Assembly: GCA_934525735.1 (NCBI GenBank)
Contig: CAKSZM010000071.1
Location: forward strand, 1 to 9,424
Direction of reading: 5' to 3'
Length of the DNA stretch: 9,424 nucleotides
Source of the DNA: an uncultured Faecalibacterium sp.
Lineage (GTDB): Bacteria > Bacillota > Clostridia > Oscillospirales > Ruminococcaceae
Shown here: positions 1-7,353 of the stretch, piece by piece
How positions within the stretch are numbered: the stretch's first letter is position 1
Layout: each line of letters opens with the position of its first letter
The notes under the pieces: model-generated
Database searches by the model: none
What the model saw: only the letters and a program-made list of their open reading frames with translations
What the model was told of the DNA's origin: nothing
Translations under genes and position numbers: made by a program

Positions 1-609
1 GAGTTTGTTTCCATTGCCCCGCAGGAAAAGCTGATGCAGTATTTCCGCGTCTCCATTCTGGCAGGCGTGGTGGTCACCGTTCCGGTGGCGTTCTACCACA
101 TTTATGCATTTGCAAAGCCCGGCCTGAAAAAGAGCGAGAGCTTCTTCTTCAAGATGGTCATGCTGCTGGGCCTGATCCTGTTCTGCGTGGGCGTGCTGTT
201 CGCCTACAAGCTCATGATGCCCTTCATGCTGCGGTTCCTCAGCACCGGCATCGAGGGTGCAGAGTACATCCAGACCACCACCAGTATCGAGAGCTATGTC
301 AACCTCTGCCTGACGATGTTCATCATCTTCGGCTGTGTGTTTGAGATGCCTCTGATCACCATTATCCTCTCGAAAATGGGCATCATCAACCCCACTCTGC
401 TCAAGCAGGTGCGCGGTGTTGCCATCGTGGTCATCTTCTTCATCGCGGCAGTTGTCACCCCGCCGGACATTGTGTCCCAGTGCATGGTGGCAGGCCCCAT
501 GGTGCTGCTGTACTTCATCAGCATCTTCCTGAGCGGTATCTTCTACAAGCCGCACACGGATGATGATGACGATGAGGACGAGGAAGACGAGGATGAGGAC
601 GAAGAGTAA
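1..609 (+). CDS. tatC: Twin-arginine translocase subunit TatC, 5'-truncated by the window edge
   Basis: TatC is the multi-spanning membrane subunit of the Tat pathway; it recognises twin-arginine signal peptides and exports folded proteins. The frame is open from base 1, so the N-terminus, including the first membrane helix, lies outside the window; 202 residues are visible. Family hallmarks are present: an 'APQE' first-loop motif near visible residue 7, 'FAKPGL' near 36, the 'FE.P' motif with its conserved glutamate at visible residue 115, and 'TPPD' at 153-156. Several hydrophobic spans alternate with loops as in TatC. The protein then ends in a charged tail in which the last 16 residues are all Asp or Glu, far more acidic than an ordinary TatC C-terminus. 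An intrinsic terminator follows 37 bases after the stop, so this is the last gene of its transcript. Partner TatA genes, if linked, would lie to the left. The identification is firm; the role of the tail is unknown. Confidence 0.95.
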   Translation, partial: EFVSIAPQEKLMQYFRVSILAGVVVTVPVAFYHIYAFAKPGLKKSESFFFKMVMLLGLILFCVGVLFAYKLMMPFMLRFLSTGIEGAEYIQTTTSIESYVNLCLTMFIIFGCVFEMPLITIILSKMGIINPTLLKQVRGVAIVVIFFIAAVVTPPDIVSQCMVAGPMVLLYFISIFLSGIFYKPHTDDDDDEDEEDEDEDEE

Positions 610-645
610 GGCTCTTCTCCTGACAATCGATTTTTTCTGATTTTG

Positions 646-683
646 AAAAGGCTGCTGTGCCGTCTGGCATGGCGGCCTTTTTG
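646..683 (+). terminator. Intrinsic terminator after tatC
   Basis: An A-rich run and a 15-bp stem (left arm from AAAGGC to GTGCC, right arm from GGCAT to GCCTTT, with a few G-U pairs) close on a GTCT loop. The right arm runs into five T residues. This is a textbook Rho-independent terminator placed just after the tatC stop and before the promoter of the next gene. Confidence 0.86.
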
Positions 684-696
684 TTATGCTCTGTAC

Positions 697-725
697 TATA
701 CAAACCATCCGCCCTGTGCTAGAAT
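697..725 (+). promoter_or_regulatory. Probable sigma-A promoter of the glycoside hydrolase gene
   Basis: A TATACA -35-like hexamer (697-702, 4 of 6 to consensus) is separated by 17 bases from TAGAAT (720-725), which is preceded by TG to form an extended -10. It sits between the tatC terminator and the GH2 start codon, about 30 bases upstream of the ATG. A small inverted repeat, TGTA-CTA-TACA (692-702), overlaps the -35 and might be an operator, but its arms are only 4 bp, so this is weak. Confidence 0.5.
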
Positions 726-754
726 GAGGTCAACAACACAAAGGCGGTGAGTCC

Positions 755-2524
755 ATGCACCCTCTGACCGAATACCCCCGCCCGGCCATGCGCCGGGACA
801 GCTACGAAAACCTCAACGGCCTGTGGAGATATGCCATCACTTCCACGGCAGACCACCCTGCTGCGTGGGACGGCGACATTCTGGTGCCCTACTCGCCGGA
901 GGCAAAAGCTTCCGGGGTGGGGCGCACTCTGCAGCCCGGCCAGTGGCTGCACTATCACCGCTGGTTTGCTCCGCCTGCCGGGCAGGGCGGCCGGGTGCTG
1001 CTGCACTTCGGCGCGGTGGACTATGCCTGCGCGGTGCAGGTCAACGGCCATCTGGTGGGCGGACACCGGGGCGGCTACTGGCCTTTTACGCTGGATATCA
1101 CGGAGCAGCTCAACGGCACCGGCCGCAACAGCCTGTGGGTGGCGGTGCAGGACCCCTCCGACACCGGAACGCAGGCGCGGGGCAAGCAGACCCTGAAGCC
1201 GGGCGGGATGTTCTACCCGGCCCAGAGCGGCATCTGGCAGACGGTCTGGCTGGAACGTGTGCCGGAAAACTATATCCAGTCCCTGACCGTTACCCCGGAC
1301 TACGATGCCCGTACCGTGACCGTGAAAGCACACACCGCGCAGCCCGGCGGGGCGGTAAACCTGTGGGCTGTGGTGCGTGCCGGGGGCGTGACCATTGCCG
1401 AGGACTGGGGCAGCGACGAAGCCGACCGGGACGGCGAAGTGACCCTGCTGATCACCGAAGAGCATTTCTTCCCTTGGAGCCCGGACACGCCGTTCCTGTA
1501 CGACCTGACCGTGGGCACCACGCAGGGCGGAGAAGAAGACTGTGACACCTTGCACAGCTACTTTGCCCTGCGCAAGTGGAGCTGCGCGCCGGATGCAAAA
1601 GGCGTGCTGCGCTTTTGCCTGAACGACAAGCCCATCCTGCTCAACGGCCTGCTGGATCAGGGCTATTGGCCCGATGGCCTGTACACTCCGCCGTCGGATG
1701 CAGCGGTGGAGCGGGAGCTGAGCGAGGTGAAGGCGCTGGGGTTCAACCTGCTGCGCAAGCACGCAAAGATCGAGCCGCAGCGCTGGTATTACCACTGCGA
1801 TAAGCTGGGGCTGGTGGTCTGGCAGGACATCGTCAACGGCGGCAGCCGGTACAATCTGTGGTTCGTCACCTATCTGACCAACGTGCTGCAGCCGCTGCTG
1901 CGCCGTCTGCCCGATGCAGAGCCGCTGTGGGGCCTGCTGAGCCGCGGAAAGGAATCTTTCCGGGAAACATACCGCCGCGAGTTGGAAGCCACGGTACAGG
2001 CGCTCTCAGCGCATCCGTGCATCGGCTGCTGGGTGCCCTTCAACGAAGGGTGGGGCCAGTTCGATGCGGCAGGCGCTGTGCAGGCCGTCCGGGCGCTGGA
2101 CGATACCCGCCTTGTGGATGAGGCCAGCGGCTGGTACGATCAGGGCGGGGGAGACGTGTACTCTCTGCACAACTACTTCTATCCGCTGCGGGTCAGCCCG
2201 AAGAGCCGCACCATGGCGCTCAGCGAGTACGGCGGCATTGCATGGCCTATGCCCGGCCATGAGCCGGCCGGCAGGACCTACGGCTACGGCACTGCAAAGA
2301 ACCGTGCTGAGCTGACCGCCCGCTACAAAAAGCTGCAGCTGGGCACCGTGATGCCCCAGCTGAAAAAGGGGCTTTCAGCGCTGGTGTATACCCAGCTGAC
2401 CGACGTGGAGGACGAGGTGAACGGCCTGTTCACCTGCGACCGCACCGAGACGAAACCGGATCCAAATGCTGTCCGCTCGGTGAACGCAGCCCTTGCCGCT
2501 GAGTTTGCAAAAGTGACACGGTAA
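755..2524 (+). CDS. Glycoside hydrolase family 2 enzyme (beta-glycosidase, substrate not fixed)
   Basis: This is a 589-residue GH2 hydrolase, a retaining beta-glycosidase fold. The domains in order are a jelly-roll sugar-binding domain (about 15-170, with 'LNGLWRY' near 20 and 'SGIWQTVWLE' at 158-167), an Ig-like beta-sandwich (about 175-270) and a TIM barrel (about 280-589). The acid/base is the Glu of 'FNEGWG' (N430, E431) and the nucleophile is the Glu of 'LSEYGG' (E491). There is no signal peptide or membrane segment, so it should act in the cytoplasm on imported oligosaccharides or glycosides. Near the C-terminus, 'VNGLFTCDR' aligns with the region of E. coli beta-glucuronidase that carries the NxK carboxylate-binding motif. 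That motif is absent here, which argues against glucuronidase. A beta-galactosidase or another GH2 activity is possible. The start is supported by an AGGCGGTGAG ribosome binding site just upstream. The gene stands alone between two terminators, with no transporter or regulator beside it. Confidence 0.93.
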   Translation: MHPLTEYPRPAMRRDSYENLNGLWRYAITSTADHPAAWDGDILVPYSPEAKASGVGRTLQPGQWLHYHRWFAPPAGQGGRVLLHFGAVDYACAVQVNGHLVGGHRGGYWPFTLDITEQLNGTGRNSLWVAVQDPSDTGTQARGKQTLKPGGMFYPAQSGIWQTVWLERVPENYIQSLTVTPDYDARTVTVKAHTAQPGGAVNLWAVVRAGGVTIAEDWGSDEADRDGEVTLLITEEHFFPWSPDTPFLYDLTVGTTQGGEEDCDTLHSYFALRKWSCAPDAKGVLRFCLNDKPILLNGLLDQGYWPDGLYTPPSDAAVERELSEVKALGFNLLRKHAKIEPQRWYYHCDKLGLVVWQDIVNGGSRYNLWFVTYLTNVLQPLLRRLPDAEPLWGLLSRGKESFRETYRRELEATVQALSAHPCIGCWVPFNEGWGQFDAAGAVQAVRALDDTRLVDEASGWYDQGGGDVYSLHNYFYPLRVSPKSRTMALSEYGGIAWPMPGHEPAGRTYGYGTAKNRAELTARYKKLQLGTVMPQLKKGLSALVYTQLTDVEDEVNGLFTCDRTETKPDPNAVRSVNAALAAEFAKVTR

Positions 2525-2531
2525 AACCCAA

Positions 2532-2589
2532 AAAGCCCCTGCGTTTTCCACAATCGGCATGGAAGCCGGTGGAAAAACGCAGGGGCTTT
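2532..2589. terminator. Bidirectional terminator between convergent genes
   Basis: The left arm 2532-2551 (AAAGCCCCTGCG...) and right arm 2569-2589 (...CGCAGGGGCTTT) pair over 20 bp with a single bulged A, and a small inner CGGC/GCCG stem (2555-2568) closes the tip. The hairpin lies 7 bases after the GH2 stop and 14 bases after the lipoprotein stop on the other strand. Read on the - strand it ends in a run of five T, then GGGTTTT. Read on the + strand it ends in only three T. It should therefore serve both genes but be stronger for the leftward one. Confidence 0.87.
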
Positions 2590-2603
2590 GGCATTGCAAA
2601 AAA

Positions 2604-3722
2604 TCAGCTGTTGGCGCTGTCGTTCACGATCTTGGAAGCGGGCAGCTTGTTCATGGAAGAGCTGTTGAGGTTGTGGTCAAGCCCGGCGCCGTATGCGGCA
2701 AGGCTGTCGTTCAGCTCGTTGCCCTTCATGTCGCTGAGGATCTGGCTGCGCAGGTCGTCCAGAGAGGAGACACTCAGCGGGTCCACACGCACCATCAGGA
2801 TCAGGCTGTAGCTGTTGAGCTGCACGGCAGCGGCTTCGCCGTAGGCGAGGCCGCGCACAGCGTCGGCGGCACCGTCCTGCGTAAAGGCAGAGGTCAGGTC
2901 GCTTTCGGTCAGCAGTTCGTTTTGAACACTGGCGGCATCATCGGGAACATCGGCGCTCAGCACTGCGTAGATGTCCGGCAGGGCAGCCTGCGCAGCAGCG
3001 TGCAGGGCGCTGAACTGATCCGAGACGGTCTCGGCTTCAGCGGCGTTGGCGCTGTCGGCAGCAGCTTCGGCCAGCTGCAGCATCTGAGCCTTCTGGTCGT
3101 CATCGGCAAAGGCATAAGTGCTGGTGTTGTACAGCGGGATGTTGATGTAGCCGATCTCATACATGCTGTTGTCCAGATGGCTGGTCAGCTCGTCGTCGTC
3201 CACGGGGGTCTCGCCGTCCGGGCCGTAGACCATGTCCAGCAGCAGAGTGTGCTCCATCTGGATGCGCTCAAAGGCCTTGAGGGTTTCCAGACCGATGCCG
3301 TTTTCGGTGTAGGTGTCGCCGTACTGATCCATCATCTGCTGGGCGTAGCTGTCGGCAGAAGAGATCTGTTCGTCGGTCAGCTTGCCGCCCAGCTCCTTGA
3401 AGCGGGCATCCACGGCGGCGAGGGTCTCCAGCGTTTTCTGGGTCTGGTCGGCTACGTAATCGCTGACCACGGCCGTGTCGCCGCTGTCGGAATCGGTGGT
3501 GATGGTCTCTTTCAGAAAAGCTTTGACATCGGTAGCATCCTGATCGGTGCCGGCAAGCTGGGCTGCCTGCTGGTAGGCACCGTACTGGGCAAGCAGGTAC
3601 ATGCCGGAGGTGACCTCAAAATCACCGATTTTGCCCACGGTATCCGGGGTGGAGATGGTGCAGCCTGCAAGGCTGAACACCAGCGCCAGTGCGCACACCA
3701 GCGCGAGAAGTTTCTTTTTCAT
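2604..3722 (-). CDS. PrsA/SurA-like lipoprotein chaperone with a degenerate parvulin domain
   Basis: This 372-residue protein is probably anchored on the outer face of the membrane and assists folding of secreted proteins. The N-terminus is a lipoprotein signal: KKK at 2-4, a hydrophobic stretch, then the lipobox LAGC with the lipidated Cys at 21. The mature part opens with a SurA/PrsA-type N-terminal helical segment ('VGKIGDFEVTSGMYL' near 29-43, continuing to about 170). A region around 188-315 has the order of a parvulin prolyl isomerase domain ('YEIGYINIPL' where HIL is expected, 'LILMVRV' where the closing strand is expected). It lacks the family's usual histidine and GG.LG motif, so isomerase activity is doubtful. 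The mature protein is rich in Ala, Asp and Ser and acidic. An AGGAG ribosome binding site lies 8 bases before the ATG. The gene follows mfd on the same strand, where Clostridia commonly carry a PrsA-like gene, and this supports the assignment. It could simply be annotated as a hypothetical lipoprotein. Confidence 0.78.
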   Translation of the reverse strand: MKKKLLALVCALALVFSLAGCTISTPDTVGKIGDFEVTSGMYLLAQYGAYQQAAQLAGTDQDATDVKAFLKETITTDSDSGDTAVVSDYVADQTQKTLETLAAVDARFKELGGKLTDEQISSADSYAQQMMDQYGDTYTENGIGLETLKAFERIQMEHTLLLDMVYGPDGETPVDDDELTSHLDNSMYEIGYINIPLYNTSTYAFADDDQKAQMLQLAEAAADSANAAEAETVSDQFSALHAAAQAALPDIYAVLSADVPDDAASVQNELLTESDLTSAFTQDGAADAVRGLAYGEAAAVQLNSYSLILMVRVDPLSVSSLDDLRSQILSDMKGNELNDSLAAYGAGLDHNLNSSSMNKLPASKIVNDSANS

Positions 3723-3755
3723 GTGTGATGCTCCTGTTGTTATGATTGTATAAAA

Positions 3756-3855
3756 AACTCCCTCAGCCGCTGACGCGACAGCTCCCTCTGGGAGGGAGCC
3801 TTTGAGCCTCCCTCGTAGAGGGAGGTGGCATTGCGAAGCAATGACGGAAGGAGTT
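3756..3855. repeat. Palindrome-rich interspersed repeat (MITE/REP-like) between mfd and the lipoprotein gene
   Basis: This roughly 100-bp block is bounded by AACTCCCTC and GAAGGAGTT, which pair over 9 bp with one G-U in the RNA. Inside are three perfect hairpins: GCTCCCTC/GAGGGAGC (3781-3799, 3-base loop), CCTCCCTC/GAGGGAGG (3807-3825, GTA loop) and CATTGC/GCAATG (3829-3843, GAA loop). It contains no coding frame. The composition and layout match a dispersed GGGAG hairpin repeat that I recall from Faecalibacterium-type genomes; that is memory, not a search. Only one copy occurs in this window. On the - strand the fold-back is followed by six T (3757-3752), so it could also terminate mfd transcription. 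Confidence 0.72.
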
Positions 3856-6800
3856 ATTCAGCGGGCTTTAAAATCTCCGCCATTGCCTTGAGGATGCTCT
3901 GCAGCAGCTCCAGCGGCTTTTCGTCGGGCTGGAGGACGACCGAGAGGTAGGGCCTGCTGCCGGCTCCGGCAGTGACCCGGCCGTTGAAGGCCATCAGCAG
4001 GCCGCGGATCATGGGCACATCCAGATTTTCCAGATTGAGCACGAGGGTATCCTTCTTCTGGGTCACCTCGTACGCACCCACGGCGGCGGCCTGCACCCGC
4101 ACCAGCGAAACATTGACCAGATCGCTCACCGAGGGCGGCGGGTCGCCGTAGCGGTCGATCAACTCGTCCAGCACGTCGGCGGCGTCCTCGGGGGTCTGGA
4201 TGGCGGCGATGCGTTTGTAGGCTTCGATGCGCCCGGCTCCGTCCGAGATATACTTTTCCGGGATGAAAGCGTCCACCCGCAGATCCACAAGGCAGTCGCT
4301 CTTGTCCCGCTGCACCGGCTCGCCCTTAGCCCGGGCGATGGCCTGCGTCAGCATCTTGACATAGAGGTCGTAGCCCACGGCTTCCATATGGCCGTGCTGA
4401 CTGTGGCCCAGCAGGCTGCCGGCGCCGCGGATCTGCAGATCCCGCATGGCGATGCGGAAGCCGGAGCCGAAGGCTGTGAACTCCCGGATGGCAGACAGAC
4501 GCTTCTGGGCGATATCCGAGAGGGTCTTGTCCCGGCGGAAGGTGAAGTAGGCGTAGGCTTTGCGGCCCGAGCGGCCCACGCGGCCGCGGATCTGGTACAG
4601 CTGCGCCAGACCCATGCGGTCGGCGTCCTCGATGATGAGGGTGTTGCAGTTGCGCACGTCAATGCCGGTCTCGATCAGAGTGGTGCACACCAGAATGTCG
4701 ATCTCGCCGTTCAGCAGATGCTGCCACACAGGGTTCAGCTCTTCCTCGGTCATCTTGCCGTGGGCGATGCCGATGCGTGCCCCGGGAACCATCTGGCTCA
4801 CATGGGCCGCGCAGGCCTCGATGTTGTCCACCCGGTTGTGCAGATAGTACACCTGACCGCCCCGGGCCAGCTCCTTCTTCATGGCTTCGGCCAGAATGAC
4901 GTCGTTGTATTCCAGCACAAAGGTCTCCACAGGCTGGCGTTCGATGGGCGGCTGCTCAATAGTGGAAAGATCCCGGATGCCGCTCATGGCCATGTTCAGG
5001 GTGCGGGGGATGGGCGTTGCCGACAGGGTGAGCATGTCCACCCCGATGAAGTTTTCCTTCAGCTTTTCCTTGTGCTTGACGCCGAACCGCTGTTCCTCGT
5101 CGATGATGACAAGGCCGAGGTCGTGGAATTTCACGTCCTTGGACAGCAGCCGGTGGGTGCCCACCACGATATCCACCACACCGGACTGCAGACCCTTGAG
5201 GGTCTCTTTCTGCTGCTTGGCGGTGCGGAAACGGGACATCATCTCCACCCGCACCGGGAATGCCTCCATGCGGGAGAGAATGGTGTTGTAGTGCTGCCAT
5301 GCCAGCAGAGTAGTAGGAGCAAGGATGGCGCACTGTTTGCCGCCCATCACGCACTTGAACGCCGCCCGCAGAGCGACTTCGGTCTTGCCGACGCCCACGT
5401 CGCCGCAGAGAAGCCGGTCCATGGGATAGCCTTTTTCCATGTCCTGCTTGATCTCGGCGGTGGCGTTCAGCTGATCATCGGTCTCGTCGTAGTCAAAGCG
5501 GGTCTCAAAGTCCCGCTGCCATTCGGTGTCGGGCGGGAAGGCGTAGCCTGCGGCCTGCTTGCGGCGGGCGTACAGCTCGATGAGCTCCTGCGCCATTTCC
5601 TCGGTGGCCTTTTTCACCTTGCTGCGGGTGCGCTGCCACTCGGCGCCGCCCAGCTTGGCCAGCTTCACTTTTTCCTCGTCGCCGGGGGCAGTGTAGCGGC
5701 TCAGCAGGTCCAGCTGGGTGACGGGCACATACAGCACATCGGAGCCGGAATACTGGATCTTCAGGTAATCCTTGGTCGCGCCCTGCACTTCCAGCCGCTG
5801 GATGCCCGCATACATACCGATGCCCTGATTCTGGTGCACCACATAGTCGCCGGGTTTGATGTCTGACAGACTGGAAAGGGCGTTCTTGTTCTTTTTGCGC
5901 TTTTTATGTTCGGCGGCGGCCTCCTCGTCCAGACCGTGCCGCCGGCTGGAAAGCACTGCCGCGTGTGCAAACGGGAAGGTGCATCCACCGGTCAGATGAC
6001 CGGGCAGCACCTGCACAAGGCCCTTGGCGGGGCAGACATCCCGGCTCATGCTTACGGCATAGCCCTTGTCGGCAAGGTCGCGGGTCAGGGCGGCAGCACC
6101 CTTGGGGGTGCCGGAGAACAGGGTGATGGCGTACCCCTGCGCGATGAGCGGGTCGAGGTCCTCTTTCAGCGAAGCAAGGTCGCCGTTCCAATTGGGGGCG
6201 GCGTAGGCTTCGGCGTTGATGAGGTCTTTCAGTTTGAACTCGTTCATGCCGCGCAGGAAGTTCTCGCACAGCAGGGTGCTCTGCTTCTGGGCGGCGTTCA
6301 CCAGATCGTCCATGGTCTGGTACAGCACATCCAGCCCGGGGCAGAGCACGCCTTCCTCCAAAAGGCCGGTCAGTTCTTCGCTGCGGCGGAACTCGGTGGC
6401 CTTCTGGGCGTCCCGGATGCCGCCCACCTCGTCCAGAATGAACAGCGGTGCATTGAGATGATCCAACAGGGTGGCCGGTTCCGGGTAGCGCAGGCCGTAA
6501 TATTTGTCCATGGCCTCCGGCATCAGACCGGAATCCAGCTGGGAAAGGTCGGCTTCCATAGCCTTTTCCAGAGCGGCGCGGTGTTTGCCGCGGGCTTTTT
6601 TGACGGCGGCGCGCAGGGCTTCGGCAGTTGCGGCGGTGTCGCCAAACAGCACTTCGCGGGCAGGGGAGAGATAGATCTTTTCCAGTGCGCCGTCCCGCCG
6701 CTGGGTGAGCAGATCGAAGGAGGCGATGGAATCGATCTCATCGTCCCAGTATTCCACACGGGCGGGCTGGTGCATGTCCGGCGCGTAGATGTCCACGATA

Positions 6801-7321
6801 TCGCCGCGCACGCTGAACTGCCCCGGGCCGTCCACCTGACTGCGGCGCACATATCCGGCGGCGAACAGCCGGGCTACAAGCCCCTCGCGGTTGTATACCA
6901 TGCCGGGCTTGAGGGTGAGGGTGTTCTTCAGAAATTCGTCCCGTGGCACGGTGTACTGCAAAAGTGCCTCGGCAGGCACGCACACGGCCTGCAGCCGCCC
7001 GCCCGCCAATGCACCCAGCACCGAAAGGCGGCGGTACTCGTACTCGCGGCCTGCGCCCTCCACCGGCCGCAGCATGAAGTCCCGGGGCGGGAATACCTCG
7101 GCCGAAAGCCCCAGCGCCCGGAGGTCATCCGCAAAGTGGGTGGCTTCCGCTTCGCCGGGGGTCACGATGCACAGCACGCGGCCGAGGTCTTTCTGCAGCG
7201 CGGCGTACAGCAGGGCACGGCCTGCGGGCGGCAGGCCGAACAGCGCGGCGGGGCCGGGCTTTGCAAAGCTGGCCGAAATTTTCTGATATTCCGGGGTCGC
7301 GTTCAGTAAGGCTTCGTACAT
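3854..7321 (-). CDS. mfd: Transcription-repair coupling factor Mfd
   Basis: Mfd is an ATP-driven translocase that removes RNA polymerase stalled at DNA lesions and recruits UvrA for nucleotide excision repair. At 1155 residues it has full family length. In order are the UvrB-like N-terminal module (about 1-350, with a degenerate ATPase lacking a Walker A), a linker domain, the CarD-like RNA polymerase interaction domain starting at 'GDYVVHQNQGIG' (491 onward), the RecG-like motor with Walker A GDVGVGKT (640-647, Lys646), DEEQ box (741-744), 'TLSATPIPRTL' and motif VI GRVGRSGR (913-920), and the C-terminal TRCF domain (about 1000-1155). No frameshift or missing motif is seen. A strong AAAGGAGGT ribosome binding site precedes the ATG. 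It lies 32 bases downstream of pth on the same strand, the usual Firmicutes pair, so the two are probably co-transcribed. The last two bases of its TAA stop coincide with the edge of the hairpin repeat. Confidence 0.98.
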   Translation of the reverse strand: MYEALLNATPEYQKISASFAKPGPAALFGLPPAGRALLYAALQKDLGRVLCIVTPGEAEATHFADDLRALGLSAEVFPPRDFMLRPVEGAGREYEYRRLSVLGALAGGRLQAVCVPAEALLQYTVPRDEFLKNTLTLKPGMVYNREGLVARLFAAGYVRRSQVDGPGQFSVRGDIVDIYAPDMHQPARVEYWDDEIDSIASFDLLTQRRDGALEKIYLSPAREVLFGDTAATAEALRAAVKKARGKHRAALEKAMEADLSQLDSGLMPEAMDKYYGLRYPEPATLLDHLNAPLFILDEVGGIRDAQKATEFRRSEELTGLLEEGVLCPGLDVLYQTMDDLVNAAQKQSTLLCENFLRGMNEFKLKDLINAEAYAAPNWNGDLASLKEDLDPLIAQGYAITLFSGTPKGAAALTRDLADKGYAVSMSRDVCPAKGLVQVLPGHLTGGCTFPFAHAAVLSSRRHGLDEEAAAEHKKRKKNKNALSSLSDIKPGDYVVHQNQGIGMYAGIQRLEVQGATKDYLKIQYSGSDVLYVPVTQLDLLSRYTAPGDEEKVKLAKLGGAEWQRTRSKVKKATEEMAQELIELYARRKQAAGYAFPPDTEWQRDFETRFDYDETDDQLNATAEIKQDMEKGYPMDRLLCGDVGVGKTEVALRAAFKCVMGGKQCAILAPTTLLAWQHYNTILSRMEAFPVRVEMMSRFRTAKQQKETLKGLQSGVVDIVVGTHRLLSKDVKFHDLGLVIIDEEQRFGVKHKEKLKENFIGVDMLTLSATPIPRTLNMAMSGIRDLSTIEQPPIERQPVETFVLEYNDVILAEAMKKELARGGQVYYLHNRVDNIEACAAHVSQMVPGARIGIAHGKMTEEELNPVWQHLLNGEIDILVCTTLIETGIDVRNCNTLIIEDADRMGLAQLYQIRGRVGRSGRKAYAYFTFRRDKTLSDIAQKRLSAIREFTAFGSGFRIAMRDLQIRGAGSLLGHSQHGHMEAVGYDLYVKMLTQAIARAKGEPVQRDKSDCLVDLRVDAFIPEKYISDGAGRIEAYKRIAAIQTPEDAADVLDELIDRYGDPPPSVSDLVNVSLVRVQAAAVGAYEVTQKKDTLVLNLENLDVPMIRGLLMAFNGRVTAGAGSRPYLSVVLQPDEKPLELLQSILKAMAEILKPAE

Positions 7322-7353
7322 GGGAGACCTCCTTTCTGAAAATAAAATCTTTT

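Noticed and set aside
719..1795. Leftward 358-codon frame opposite the GH2 gene
   Set aside because: It overlaps the GH2 coding sequence and its start lies inside it. The product is Arg/His/Ala-rich without a known motif, and no promoter or ribosome binding site is seen.
2559..3728. Long + strand frame of 389 codons antisense to the lipoprotein gene
   Set aside because: Its product is a Val/Gly/His-rich sequence with no recognisable fold. It lies opposite a gene with a lipobox and ribosome binding site and runs through the terminator hairpin, so it is a shadow caused by GC-rich codon usage.
3781..3843. Stacked hairpins considered as a CRISPR array or tRNA-like RNA
   Set aside because: The hairpins differ from one another, have no regular spacer spacing and no cloverleaf with anticodon or CCA end; an interspersed palindromic repeat explains them better.
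4388..7309. Two long + strand frames (4388-5866 and 5906-7309) antisense to mfd
   Set aside because: Both lie wholly within mfd, whose motifs are complete in the other strand. Their products are His/Gly/Ala-rich without domains, typical mirror frames of a high-GC gene.
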